Positions 1 to 12,200 of a stretch of 64,000 nucleotides of DNA are shown here, piece after piece. The DNA comes from Epiperipatus broadwayi (Eukaryota > Onychophora > Udeonychophora > Euonychophora > Peripatidae): NCBI GenBank assembly GCA_028023455.1, contig JAQFVV010000001.1:22957401-23021400 (forward strand), in the 5' to 3' direction. The position numbers and the translations under genes are program-made. The stretch's first letter is position 1, and each line of letters opens with the position of its first letter. The notes under the pieces were generated by a model. That model did no database searches, was not told the origin of the DNA, and saw only the letters and a list, made by a program, of their open reading frames with translations.

Positions 1-1625
1 ACATGTTATAATATTACTATTAGGCATGTTGAAGTTTTTTTAATGCCCCCCCACCCCCCAAAAAAAAAAAACCACAAACAACTTTCCAATATAAAACTAC
101 AGTTCGTGAGCCAAATGTGTCTCTTTGATTCCAGTTTTTTTTTATCATGATAAACATAAACACATTTTTTATTTCTTCATAATTTCCAAATAAAATATTT
201 TGATGACTCTAGGAGAGTAAAAATATACATGACTTCATTGTTTCTTGAATTCAACCTTATTATGGAATAGCGATCATTGTATCTTATGAATATTTAAATA
301 TTAGAAATTTGTGAACAAATCAAATTGTCAAAGTAATTTTTTGGGTTTTTAAATTTATTTTTAAGAGAATTTTTATTTTAGTTTGGATATATACAGATTC
401 TGTTATGCTTTATTACTAAAATAAATGTCCACATTTATATTTTTCATCTCTTTCCTTATGGCTCTTTAATGTGTGGGAGGAGGATACCTCTCTCTTTGCA
501 TTTCTAATGGGAGTGGAGAGAGAGATTTAAACATAATGGCTCTTTATGTTAAAAAGTTTGCTGGCCCCTGTTATAGCATATAATATAATGTCTTTTTTAA
601 AATAATTTATTATTATATATGATATACTAAACCGTGTGCCAATCACCAACTGATTATCATATACACATCATTGCAGTCAACACTTACATTAACTGCTAGA
701 AATAACAGTAATCATTGGCCTAGACAATATTGAATCTGTTTTATTCATTGCTTTCACTCATTGTATATGTATTTATTATCTAAATTTGAATGTTGTCTCG
801 GTAATGGATTGCTGTTATTCTATGGTTTACTTAAGTATTAACATAATGATGTGATTTGTATGATATATTGCATATGTGCATAAAAGTTTGCCAAAAAAAA
901 TTTATATGTGGTAGCCAGATTTAAATGTTGAAAAAAAGAAAGACTTTTTTTGAATGATTATCAGGCTTTTTTTTTTTAATGAACACTTATTATATTTTCT
1001 TTTTTAAAATAATATATAATTTAAATTCGTTTTTGTTGTTATTATAAAGTTTATTATATTAATTCATATACTTATTAATATTTGAAGAACAGATAGAAAG
1101 AAAGAAGCTTGAAGAAGATTGTGGGGGATGATGTGTAGAAGTTGTTTATGGCATATAATTAATTAGTGATAATCTTGAGGCTTATATATTATTATATATA
1201 AATGGGGATAATAGAATGTTTGCCTGAATTTGAAATTAATCATTACATCTGATTACTTTTTATATTGTATTTCAAATATGTGATTTACAAGTTTCAAAAT
1301 GTTTGAAAGATAAATAATTAAAATCTCATTAAATATTTCTAACAATATAATGTAACACCTTATTAGATAAATCTATGTATATATATTAAGTTGGTACTAT
1401 TAGACAATAAAGTGCTACAATCAAGTAATAATACTTGATTATGAATGGCAATCAGTGACTGCTGTTTGCCATTCACTTTGATTACAGTACTCGAATTTAC
1501 CTATCCAAATATTGACAGATTAGTCTTATTTAGCTTTGATGATGATTACTCATTATTTTTAATACTGTAAGATAATAAGCAATTTTTAATACCATTTTAA
1601 ATTCTCATGCTTTTATAAATAAATT
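1..1625. other. AT-rich non-coding sequence
   Basis: No open frame of note and no recognisable repeat family. Contains a C-rich/A-run junction at 45-71. The segment ends at the candidate target duplication of the palindromic element. Confidence 0.6.
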
Positions 1626-1640
1626 AATAGATACATTTTA
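1626..1640 (+). repeat. 15-bp candidate target duplication (left)
   Basis: aatagatacatttta, repeated exactly at 3623-3637. The right copy lies about 33 bases beyond the nested element's own duplication, so those bases must be unpaired 3' sequence of the outer element. Confidence 0.5.
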
Positions 1641-2532
1641 AGATGTGATATGTTGGACTATTTTCATCATTTATGAGTGAATGTTGAATGTATAGAAAAT
1701 TTTAAATTTTATTTAAACTTTCCAAATACAAACAACTTGTCAGTAATAACCCACAAATAGACAATATAGGTTAGTAATTACACAACATTTCGAGTAGTAG
1801 TATTCTCCACTCTTCTTCATTGAACTTGCACCTTTAGATTCTTGAATATCGAATTTAAGGCAAACGCTCTACCAACTGTCCTATTCTGTCAAAGGCAACA
1901 TATAGTAGAAATTTGATATATTTTTATATGAGGGTTGTTTCAAATCCTCTTGAGTCCTTAAAAAAAAAAAAATTGAAGGACTCAAGAGGATTTGAACCAA
2001 CCCAAGGACTCAAGAGGATTTGAAACAACCCTCATATATAAATATATCAAATTTCTACTATATATTGCTTTTGACAGAATTACTCAGTTGGTAGAGCGTT
2101 TGAATTAAATTCGATATTCAAGAATCTAAAGGTGCGAGTTCTACTTCTAAATGAATATTGTCACTGTGCTTATAGGTCAGCAACACCTGAAGAAGAGTGG
2201 AGAATACTACTACTCAAAATGTTGTGTAATTACTAACCTGTATTGTCTATTTGTGCGTTATTACTAACAAGTCTTGTTTGTATTTGGAAAGTTTAAATAA
2301 AGTTTAAAATTTTCTATACATTCAACATTCACTCATAAATGATGGAAATAGTCCAACATATCACATCTTATAATATAACATCACATGACCACCATCTTTT
2401 ATGCTTGTGTATAACTGTTGTTAAAACAGGCAAAACTCACTATACGTATGCCACACACAGCAAGCTAGAGTAATCAATGGATGCCAGAAGGCTTGTGCAT
2501 AAAATCCCCATCTAGTGCCTACTCATTTAATA

Positions 2533-2574
2533 TCCCCAGACTACTTTCTGGCTTGTGGCTTTCATCAGTGAGGA
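2533..2574 (-). ncRNA. Hammerhead motif in the left arm (degenerate)
   Basis: Minus strand reads TCCTCA, CTGATGA, stem II AAGC...GCCA, then GAAAG instead of GAAAC, then the cleavage region and TGGGGA. The C-to-G change at 15.2 breaks the ACTAGT palindrome, and the first stem II pair is weakened. Probably inactive or weak. Confidence 0.55.
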
Positions 2575-2973
2575 GCTTTGGATCTGAGAGCACTGCATCT
2601 AGATCTTAGGATCTAATGCAACCTTCCAGCAACCATTTAAATACAAAACTATGAGTCTTAAACTGAAAACACTTTAATGTTTCCAATTCAAGCCCATAAG
2701 CTTATATAGTTATATGGGTCTGAACCAGTTCAGTTCCTATACATTTTGGCTGTCTTTGGTTCTTTAATAACCATAGCCACCAATATCCTATTAGGCAGGA
2801 TTGGTTTTAAGCCAATAAACATCACATGACCACCATCTTTTATGCTTGTGTATAACTGTTGTTAAAACAGGCAAAACTCACTATATGTATGCCACACACA
2901 GCAAGCTAGAGTAATCAATGGATGCCAGAAGGCTTGTGCATAAAATCCCCATCTAGTGCCTCAGATCCAAGGC

Positions 2974-3015
2974 TCCTCACTGATGAAGGCCACAAGCCAG
3001 AAACTAGTCTGGGGA
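2974..3015 (+). ncRNA. Compact type-I hammerhead ribozyme motif, copy 1
   Basis: Order seen: TCCTCA (2974-2979, stem I 5'), CTGATGA core (2980-2986), stem II A-GGC-CACAA-GCC-A (2987-2998), GAAA, stem III palindrome ACTAGT (3003-3008), C3009 as the cleavage nucleotide, then TGGGGA (3010-3015), which pairs with TCCTCA over 6 bp including one G-U. The core CUGANGA and GAAA are intact and the cleavage triplet is GUC. Position 10.1/11.1 is A/A instead of the usual G-C, so activity may be reduced. Predicted cut between 3009 and 3010. Confidence 0.75.
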
Positions 3016-3423
3016 TATTGGATGAGTAGGCACTAGATGGGGATTTTATGCACAAACCTTCTGGCATCCATTGATTACTCTAGCTTGCTGTGTATGGCAT
3101 ACGTATAGTGAGTTTTGCTTGTTTTAACAACAGTTATACACAAGCATAAAAGATGGTGGTCATGTGATGTTTATTGGCTTAAAACCAATCCTGCCTAATA
3201 GGATATCGGTGCCTATGGTTATTAAAGAACCAAAGACACCAAAATGTATGGGAACTGAACTGGGTTCAAACCCAATAACTATATAAGCTTATGGGCTTGA
3301 ATTGGAAACAAAGTGTTTTCAGTTTAAGACTCATAGTTTTGTAGTTAAATGGAGATAAAAGGTGGTTGCTGGAAGGTTGCATTAGATCCTAAGATCTAGA
3401 TGCAGTGCTCTCAGATCCAAGGC

Positions 3424-3465
3424 TCCTCACTGATGAAGGCCAAAAGCCAGAAACTAGTCTGGGGA
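3424..3465 (+). ncRNA. Compact type-I hammerhead ribozyme motif, copy 2
   Basis: Same layout as the copy 450 nt upstream: TCCTCA (3424-3429), CTGATGA (3430-3436), stem II AGGC-CAAAA-GCCA, GAAA, ACTAGT, C3459, TGGGGA (3460-3465). The only difference is in the stem II loop (CAAAA for CACAA), where it is neutral. With the first copy it brackets a 450-nt monomer (3010-3459). Confidence 0.75.
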
Positions 3466-3637
3466 TATTGGATGAGTAGGCACTAGATGGGGATTTTATG
3501 TACAAGCCTTCTGGCATCAATTGATTACTCTAGCTTGCTGTGTGTGGCATACGTATAGTAAGTTTTGCCTGTTTTAATCTTATAATATACCACCATCATA
3601 ACAAACCTTCAGACAAATACTAAATAGATACATTTTA

Positions 3638-5860
3638 TATTAATTTTATTAGTAATTTTTTTATATGTATCGGTTTATATTCTTTCATATACATATGTAA
3701 ATAAACATGCAAGCAACTAAATTAATTTATACACTCATTTCTACTTATTTTATAAATGTGCACATTTATTCACTTAGTGAGCACAGTACAAATATGCATA
3801 TTACATATGATCTTTTTTTATTATTTTATTATTTGTGATTATTTAACATTTTTATGATAGACAATTCAATTTATTAAATGCAGAACCTAAAAAACTGGTA
3901 TAAATAAATTAATTTTGTACTTTAAAGTAAAGATTAAAAAAATAGAACACTTTCTTATGTTATTTTTCTAATTATAACTATAGCTTTGTTTAATGTTACA
4001 TACTATTATTTAATTAGGGGTAAGAGATTGTTATGATTATTACCTGTTTTGTGTCCATAGTTTAAATTAGTTGGGGAATATTCTTGTAGGATTAATTATT
4101 ATTATTTATATTTTCACTTTTAATGGTTTAATGATTACCTGTAATTATATTTTTCTAGCATATTCACCATTTTATATGCATACTTTAAATTAATTTTATA
4201 ATACCTTATAAGGATTAACTACTAATTTTTTTTATAATTTAGTGATTGATTAAAGTCATATTTTTTATGATATTTCTATTTATTAGTATCTACGTGATTT
4301 ATGATAATTGATAGAATTTGATAAAGTTTCACAATAACCTTTCCTTGTCTTTGATTTTCTGAGAAGAGAATTATTGAATTTATTCAAAGTCTGTAAAATA
4401 TATATTGTTGTAATGGTAAGATGTCTTATAGGCAAAACTGATAAAAAGTATATTGTAATATTTTTTATAAGTAGTGTCATAGAAAAAATAAATAAAAAAA
4501 GCAAATAAAAAGTTTTACTTTTCAGACATTGTTCAGTATTTTCACTAATACTTTCTTTGCATGTACTTGTGTCCTTTCCAGCTGCTATTTTAAAGAAAAA
4601 AATCTAATAGCATGAGATTGAGAACATCTTATTGACCATTTCTATTGATCCCCTGTGTCTTTTCAAAGACCAAAAATTGTTGGTTGAAGAATTGACTAAC
4701 TTAAACATTATAATAGGCTTTTTTTTTGACAATCCTGTTTCAGTGGACAGACAATATAAAGACTCATCATCAGTTGATCTCTGAAGATTCATTACATTAA
4801 TTTATCATGTATGAATCCTTTTTATTTAAATTTTGTGATAAATGTGCTAATATAATTATGAGTTACTATTTTGTAATGTGTTTGCAATTTGATAGTTTAT
4901 AATGACTTTTGTTTAATTTACAAAGAATAGAATTGTGCTGATTCATTCAGATACATTAGGATCTGTAAAAATATGCATTCCTGTGATGGTGAACTTATGG
5001 AGCAATATGTTATTTTTTTACCCATGAATAAATACAAATTTGCTGCTAGATTTCAGCTTGAAGCCATTCCTATTGGTGATCAGTGTATTTGTATATTTTT
5101 AAATATCATACTGAAAAAAAAAATTCAATGTGGCATTATTAAAGAAATCTAATGAGTCAGTGTTTCACATATTAATCAAAAAGAAATTTCATATATTAAT
5201 ATTTATTAAATTTTATATTACATGTAGAAATAAAATTTATACATTGTTTACAAATTAAATCCTGTGTATATACATCTATTTAACAAAAAAATTTTAAATC
5301 TGTATACATATTTTTTTTTGACCCACACATATATATTGTTAAATAAATTAGAAAGATAAACATATAACAAAGAAAAAGAAGTGACAAAAAATATAATTAA
5401 ATAAAATCAGTGATGAATGTTTTGATACATATCACAAAAGATAAATTTTGTTCCAGTAATATGAATGAAATGTTTATAATATTAAGAAAAATACATGGCT
5501 TTCTTTTATCATAGTATTAGCATAGAAAATTCAGTTAATTTAATGGAAAAATTTTAATTTGTGAATACTCTATATATAAAATCATGTTTGAAATGGATTT
5601 TTATTAAAAATATATGGCAGTATAAAGTTATAGTTGGCTTACTTTTCTACATAATTAATTTATTTGGAATTTTATTTCAGTATCATTGAAAAAAAATTAC
5701 TTATTATTTTCTTAATTTTAAATATCAATTTCTATGACTAAACGAGTATACTTGATTATCCTTGGGTATTGCTTCAAAATAGTAACTATTCTTGTAGCAA
5801 AATTTATGTAAACATCTCATTTTTTAAAGTAATATCATTAACTTGGTGAGATTTTAGAAG
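3638..5860. other. AT-rich non-coding sequence
   Basis: No gene or named repeat recognised. Short open frames here (4283-4504, 4604-4792, minus strand) have no recognisable domain. Confidence 0.5.
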
Positions 5861-5867
5861 TATATGT

Positions 5868-5962
5868 TAGCCGAGAGGTCATCGCAACCGCCTTGCAAGC
5901 AAGTAGTTGGTTGCAGACGGTTGTGGGTTCGCATCCCGGCCGATGCTATGACATATGGAAAA
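5868..5962 (+). repeat. tRNA-related SINE or tRNA pseudogene
   Basis: TAGCCGAGAGG (5868-5878) fits a Pol III A box and GGTTCGCATCC (5926-5936) a B box, about 47 bases apart. An oligo-A tail follows (5958-5970) after a short unpaired stretch. The T stem is only partly paired and the flanking 7-mers do not form an acceptor stem, so a working tRNA is unlikely. No clear target duplication was found. Confidence 0.5.
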
Positions 5963-5974
5963 AAAAAAAAGGAA

Positions 5975-8475
5975 TATTTTACTTTGTTAAAATGCAAGAT
6001 TAATTATTTGTTTCTGTAAAATTCATGATTAAAATTTGTAAACTTAGCCCTCTATAAAAATTTTAATTAAATATATTTTTATTAATATTATTTATTATGA
6101 ATTATTTATGGAATTTTTATTTTGTTGAACATTTTTTATTTTTAATATTCTGAAATGGTAGTTATCTTTTTTTTTTTTAACAATATAATTTAGATTTATA
6201 GGAAAATTAGTGGTAAATATTTTGAATTATCATATTTTTATGTTTTAAAAGTTTTTTTTTAATGAACTTCAGTAACAGGATTGCTTATAATAAACGTAAA
6301 AAATATTGTAAATACATATTTTTCAAAAAAATAACAGTTTTCAATACTAATACCTTGTGTTACTTAAATATATCACAATTGATTTTTAAACACACACATA
6401 CATAAGTTATATAGACATTTTTCAGCTTATGGATGCACAATGCTTGAGGCTTAAGAATTTTAAATATTATATGTATACATATGTATTCTTAAATATAGCA
6501 TTCACATATATATTCATTAAATTGTCCAATAACAGTTTTGCAAATATTAAAAATGTTTGAGTTAATGATATATTTAAATCACATTTGTTGGAATTATTAA
6601 GGTATTGCACATATTTTTTAATGAATAGTGTATATATTCTTATATATAATAGAAATGATTTTGAAAAATTTGTGACTTTAGAAATACCATATATATGTTC
6701 TTGAGCATATACATATAAGGAAATTTAGTTTTTTTACATATACATATAAGGAAATTTAGTTTTTTTACAATTTGATTGGTTTCAGAAAAATAATGTGTAA
6801 GTTGAATTCATAATTTCCTTAGGAATAATATTAATAACATGACACAATAAATGCAGTATTTTCTAATGCATGTTAACAATAATATACATATGCATTTTAT
6901 GAATAGTATTATTTTACTGAGCAGTACATATTAAAGATATAAATTAAATAGTATTAAAGTTTTATGTGAATAATAATAAAAACAGCAGTTATGAATTTTA
7001 AAAAAAAGTTTATATCCTGTTTTGCATTTATTTTTGAAAGAAAAAGCTAAATAAATATGTTGTCCATACATCCATCTGTCCCCCTGTAATTTTGCCATTA
7101 ACAATTTTATCATCAATTTTGTAATTTAAATTTAATTTCCAAATATCATTTTGTAAAGATTTAACAATATTTTCACTTTTGGAAATTATTAATGGTTTCT
7201 GATTTTAAATAGAAAAAAAAAAAATCAATATTTTGTCTCACATTATTAATGTTAAAAATTTGTTTTTGAATGTTTATTTTATTTAGAGAAACTTTCATTA
7301 AATTTTTATTTACACTAATGTATCACTGACTATTTCTTAATATTCTAATAGTATATTTGCAAATGGAAAATGATATCTATATTTTATTTTTCATAATTTA
7401 TTATTTTCATTTGAAATTTAGTATTTTCTTTTTAGTTTAGAAGTTATTGATATTATACTCTAATACAGAAAATGCACTATGACAACTAAATACTGAAAAT
7501 GGAAATTCATATATTAAAATTACTTACTTTTTTTTTTTTTAATTAGTATATTGTGAAAATTTTATTTTGTGAATTTCTCATCTGTGAAGCTTTATTCTAA
7601 AATATTGAAAACTTATATTGCTTTACAATTATTCAATCATGATCATGTGAAATTGAATTCATTGAAAACATAATGAGTAGAGAACTACAAATATTTAATA
7701 AATGTCTATTATTTAAAAATAATAGATTTAAAAAAATACTTGAAAAGGATTTATATATTTGGTATATACCAAAATATTTTTTCCAATAAATTCTAATTTT
7801 TAGTTATATAAATTTAAAAAAAAAAAGAAAAAGTTTTTATTGTTTTGAAAACATATGCACATATCTATATTTATCTTTATTATTTTATATTAAAATTAAA
7901 ACTTTCCAGATAACTGAAAAGTTGAAATAATGGTATCATCAGGACTCCATCATACCGCTATTTGGAAAGTCTACTGATAATATGAATGCCCATTGAATGA
8001 TCTGAAAAGTTGATGTTATGATTCAAAAGAAACTTGACAAAAAAAACAAATTATCAAACAATAAAAACTTGATCATTATCAGTAATAACTTATCATAGTT
8101 TTTTCTTAACAAAAAAATATAGCTTATAGTAAAAATTGATTATAATGCTATAACTCCAATATGAACTGCATCAATATAAAGTTATATATATATAATTCTC
8201 ATAAAATAGAGTACATTCGAGTATTAAAAGAAATTATAGAAAGATCTAATGAGTATGAGTTACTGCTATGCTTTTTTTGTAGATTAAGAACAGGTATTTG
8301 GCTTTTTAAGCATTTTCATGTGATTAAAGTTTTGACCATCAAAATACAAATCCAGGATATTAGTTTTTCTAAAAAATATCAAAATGTAAAGCAGAGATTA
8401 GTTTACATAATGATATTAAGAATATTATCATTGATAAAGGTGTAAAATATGATAGAAACATATTTTCAAAACTTT
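5975..8475. other. AT-rich non-coding sequence with a 35-bp tandem duplication
   Basis: A direct duplication of a CATATACATATAAGGAAATT-type unit sits at about 6704-6770. Open frames at 6931-7116 and 8161-8445 show no domain I can name. The latter may be the 5' fringe of the LINE that follows. Confidence 0.45.
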
Positions 8476-8479
8476 TTAC

Positions 8480-9205
8480 AGGTCTTTTATAAGAAATATT
8501 TTGTTTTTGCAGAGAATGTTTTAGGAAACATAAGAATTATCAGATGAAAGCAAGAAAGTAGGATTAAAGCTAATTGCCTAAAAGATTAAAGTAGTGTTTA
8601 ATGCTTTTTCAGAGAAGAAAATAATAATTAACAATCATGAATTAGAAGTTTCAATTGAAAATTTATTTTATTAGTCATATTATTAATACAGATAGAAACA
8701 TAATAAAAGAAATTAATCATAGAAATAAATTTGTAGTACTTTTGATAGAAATAACTTAATATTAAAATGAAATATATCTGTGTGTTTCAAAAGAAAAAAA
8801 TAAGATGCGTTTTATCAGTTCTTATTTATGGATTCATGATTTGGACATTTAATGAAGTATGGAGAGATATATATTAGCAGTAATAAGCAGGAGTCAAAAA
8901 CAAAATACACGGGTAATAAAAAAAACAGACAGGTATCATTGGCATCGCTGAAAAAATTAAGAGGCAGAAACAGAGTTGAGCTGGACTTATTGTTAAAAGA
9001 GATAGCAATAGGTGGACAATTGCAGTCTTAAATTAGATTGAATTTCAAGATTATTGTAAAAGATCTAGAAACTACATATGAGATGAATAAGATAAGTAAA
9101 TTTACTGGAATGATATGGAAAAGTTATAGATCAGGAAATTGGATTAAATTTGGAAAGACTTGCATCTGATAGGAATTCAGTAATGGTTGAAAGTGACAAT
9201 ATGTG
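8480..9205 (+). mobile_element. Decayed RTE-like LINE, post-RT and C-terminal region
   Basis: Conceptual translation with several frameshifts recovers the part of an RTE-type polyprotein after the YADD motif: NHELEVSIENL, then KEINHRNK, then a W-rich C-terminal region (RQVSLASLKKLRGRN; WNDMEKL). It aligns word for word with the better-preserved copy at 58840-59260 (matching AGVKNK/RRDQKQN and WIKFGKTCI/WIELGENFI segments). Many stops; dead copy. Confidence 0.65.
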
Positions 9206-9209
9206 TTTA

Positions 9210-12200
9210 ATATTTATTTATACTGTATTTGTATATATAATTCATTGTCATGTGGTTAAAGAATGCATACAAAAGAGTTTTGAAGAAGCAAAAGAAAGTT
9301 GTATTAATTAAGATGATGAAATTCAGAAGATAATTTATGTAATAATTGCATTCTACTCCTTTTTTATCTAATTTTAATTCTTTATTTAGAAGAGCAGACT
9401 ATATCTCAAAAACCATTCCCATTTTTTAGATATATCTTTATTCCTATTTAAAAATAATGGAATTGTTTCTTTTCTACAAGAAAGTTTTTAATAATTTCCC
9501 CAAGTATATGCATAGATTTATAGGCATTTTGCAGACTTAAATTGTACACTGTTATTTTAAAGTCTTTTAATTAGTATATTATATGTTTCAACTTCTGTTT
9601 GAAAAATATCAAGTTTAATATACAAAAATAAGCAAGTTGTAAATAACTCAAAGGAATAAGAATTAAAGAATGTAAAATTGTGAATAGCTAGGTGCATTAT
9701 ATAATTCTTCTGTTCAGGATTTTTCCAGATATTAAACAACCAGTTCTTTAAAACAAACTGATTTTTGAACTTATGTAAAGCTGCCGTTAGCAAGTTTTAA
9801 CTGGGAAAAGTAGAAATCTTTGTTGATTTTTCTGCAGATTACAACCTATTGTGAAATAAAGACTTGTATTTAAAATTATAAATTGATCAAGTGCTGAAAA
9901 CTTTAAAATAATTGAATCAGCTGTTTTTAAATAAGAAAATAAGTCATTTTAGGAGATAACTGTAGAAATAGGAAAATAAGTCATTTTAGGAGATAACTGT
10001 AGCTTTCCAAAATATTTCAGAACAACCTGCCATAGAGACTAATGATTTTCCAGTACAGAACTTAGTACTACATTGGACTACAGCTTCATATAAAACATAA
10101 TTAAAAATAAATTTAATTTGGTTACATTATAACTTGGGTGCAAGTTGAGTTTCATTTTGTTCTGAAGCAAAATCTAATCATCAATCATATAACCAATGAT
10201 TGTCTTGCTAAATACAACATAGTCTATTCAAATCTATTTCTTTTCTTCATTTAGGCTTGTCTTATTATTATTATTATTATTATTTTAGTCTTATATACTT
10301 AAATGCAATTTTTTATATAATTTCAATTTTTTATCATAAGATGAATAAACTATTCTGAAAATAATAGAATAGAAACACATATATAGATATAAGCTTTAAT
10401 TGATATTTGCACCGACATTGTATGAATGCAGATGAAATTTTTATATAATAGCAATAACATAGGAAACATAAAATATGATTAAATCAATATGCAATAAAGA
10501 AAAATACTTCATAAAAATTATGAAACATTGCAAAACTCATTATTGTATAGTGGAATGTATAGTACATACACATTTACGATATTATAGACATTATTTAAAC
10601 TAGGATATATATATAGGGAGTGAGAAATAATAAATTGATTATCATTGCTTTTTAAAATCAAATGTATGTCTTGAATACTATATGCTTGTTAAGACTTTTC
10701 TGAAGGCAGATAGAATAATAGATATTTTTTCCCAAGAATTTTGCAGCCCATATGAAGTTTTGCATTGTAAATGGTAGTCAAAATTAATATAAAATACATA
10801 CTAATAAAGCTGATAGGTTGAACAAATAAGAAACTATTTTAAAAGTTTTAATAATTTTTTTTTTTTGGGATTGTATGATGATTCTCTATTTGAATATTTT
10901 TTCTTGAATAATAATACACTACAGAAGACTTATGATGACTATACAAAGAACCAATACAGATCTTATGCTTTTTATATATTTATTTATTGGAAATATTTTT
11001 ATTAATTTCATAAAATAATTGTCTATTTATCATATATAAAAAAGTGTTTTAGTAAGTATGAGGCAAGCATTTTCATTTTAACCTACTCAGTATTTCCTCA
11101 CAAAATTCCTTTCTACCTCACTATATAGTTTAAATTCTAAAACTTTTAACAAATATGCACATATATACTAAGATCACATAAACACTGTGTAATAAAATAA
11201 TTCAAGTGGTCAAATTTCAATCTTAAAAATTTTGTCCATAATGGTTTTTTTTTATTTTTAGCTGTCTATTTCAGTTTTGCTTAGCACTGTATAATATATT
11301 AAAATGTTAAACTAAATGATTCTAGTGCATTATTTTATATGTGATTATCAAATTAAAATATATTATAATAAAATATAAATTATGAAAACTTGAACAAAAA
11401 ATATAGAAATTGAATTTTGTTTAAAATGAATATAAAAAAAATAAAAACAAGATTTTATTAATTTCATCTTTATGCTTTTCATTAAACATATTAATAAATA
11501 AAATGATTTTTATAAATAACTATCAATTAATTATAAACTCTGATGAGAAAAGATTAACAAAACCATTGCATATATGAATTTATAGTTTTTCTTCTCGCAT
11601 AAAATTATATATATATATATAATTCTCTAAAAGAAGTAATTCTAGAAGTCAATTCTTTTCTGACTTATTAAAGATACATTGATTACCATCATTTAAAAGC
11701 TTTATATATTGTTTCCTCTTTCAGATTAATCTCTCACATTGCCTGTAGATGTAGATATAGCATAATACTTGGAAGCCTGTATCTATATTTCTTCTAGTTT
11801 TTTTTAAATTATTTTTGGAATTATATCAGTCTATAAATCTTGGCCTAAGAAATGTTAAAATTCAATTAATTTCAAACCCTTTTTTAGCACTACCCAGAAA
11901 TCAGTCATATAACTTTCAATTTCAGTTCATCTCAAGACTGTAGATTTCATTTGAATGACAGAAACAGATCTTTATGGTTACAAAGATTAAGAGAATTTTT
12001 GTCTTTGAAATTATACCAGCATATTGATCATGGCTTAGAATTGTCAAAAATCAAAACATTTTCACCATTCTTTCAGAAGTCAATGATCACTGCACAATTG
12101 ACACAATTGGTCATGTCTAGGATTATTACAATCCAATATCACATACTAATAATATTCCTTTGTGACAAGCAAAAGACAAAACAGAATCATATGAAAATTA

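Larger units (their letters stand above)
2378..3577. mobile_element. Nested palindromic element with three hammerhead motifs (family A)
   Basis: Flanked by a perfect 12-bp duplication, tcttataatata (2366-2377 and 3578-3589). The left half (2378-2960) has two direct starts 440 bp apart (ACATCACATGACCACC at 2378 and 2818). The right half (2961-3577) is the reverse complement, with a head-to-tail dimer of period 450 (TCAGATCCAA at 2961 and 3411). Hammerhead motifs lie at 2533-2574 (minus), 2974-3015 and 3424-3465 (plus). There is no open frame. Duplications of 12-15 bp and inverted or tandem structures are known for Penelope-like elements and retrozymes. Assignment to that class is inference. 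Confidence 0.8.
1641..3622. mobile_element. Outer palindromic retroelement (tRNA-like, hammerhead-like remnant), host of a nested insertion
   Basis: Two arms of about 330 bp (1643-1968 and 1979-2369) are reverse complements with few differences, meeting at a short A-rich hinge. Each arm contains a tRNA-like A box (CAGTTGGTAGAGCG at 2087-2100), a degenerate B box (GGTGCGAGTTC at 2132-2142) and a CTGAAGA...ACTC(G)AAA stretch (2187-2218; mirror 1788-1821) resembling a decayed hammerhead core. A 15-bp direct repeat, aatagatacatttta, at 1626-1640 and 3623-3637 is a plausible target-site duplication for the whole. The second element (2378-3577) lies inside it. Inference: a retroposed, inverted-dimer non-autonomous element of the Penelope/SINE type. 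Confidence 0.6.

Noticed and set aside
2378-3577. Palindromic element as a DNA-transposon MITE
   Set aside because: Flanking duplications of 12 bp here and 14 bp at 20.7 kb are too long and variable for cut-and-paste families, and the internal tandem units with hammerheads fit retroposition better.
5861-5945. Functional tRNA gene with TGC anticodon
   Set aside because: The acceptor stem cannot pair and the T stem is incomplete.
10261-10284. CRISPR-like or regulatory array at the TTA microsatellite
   Set aside because: It is a simple trinucleotide repeat; the genome is animal and there are no spacers.
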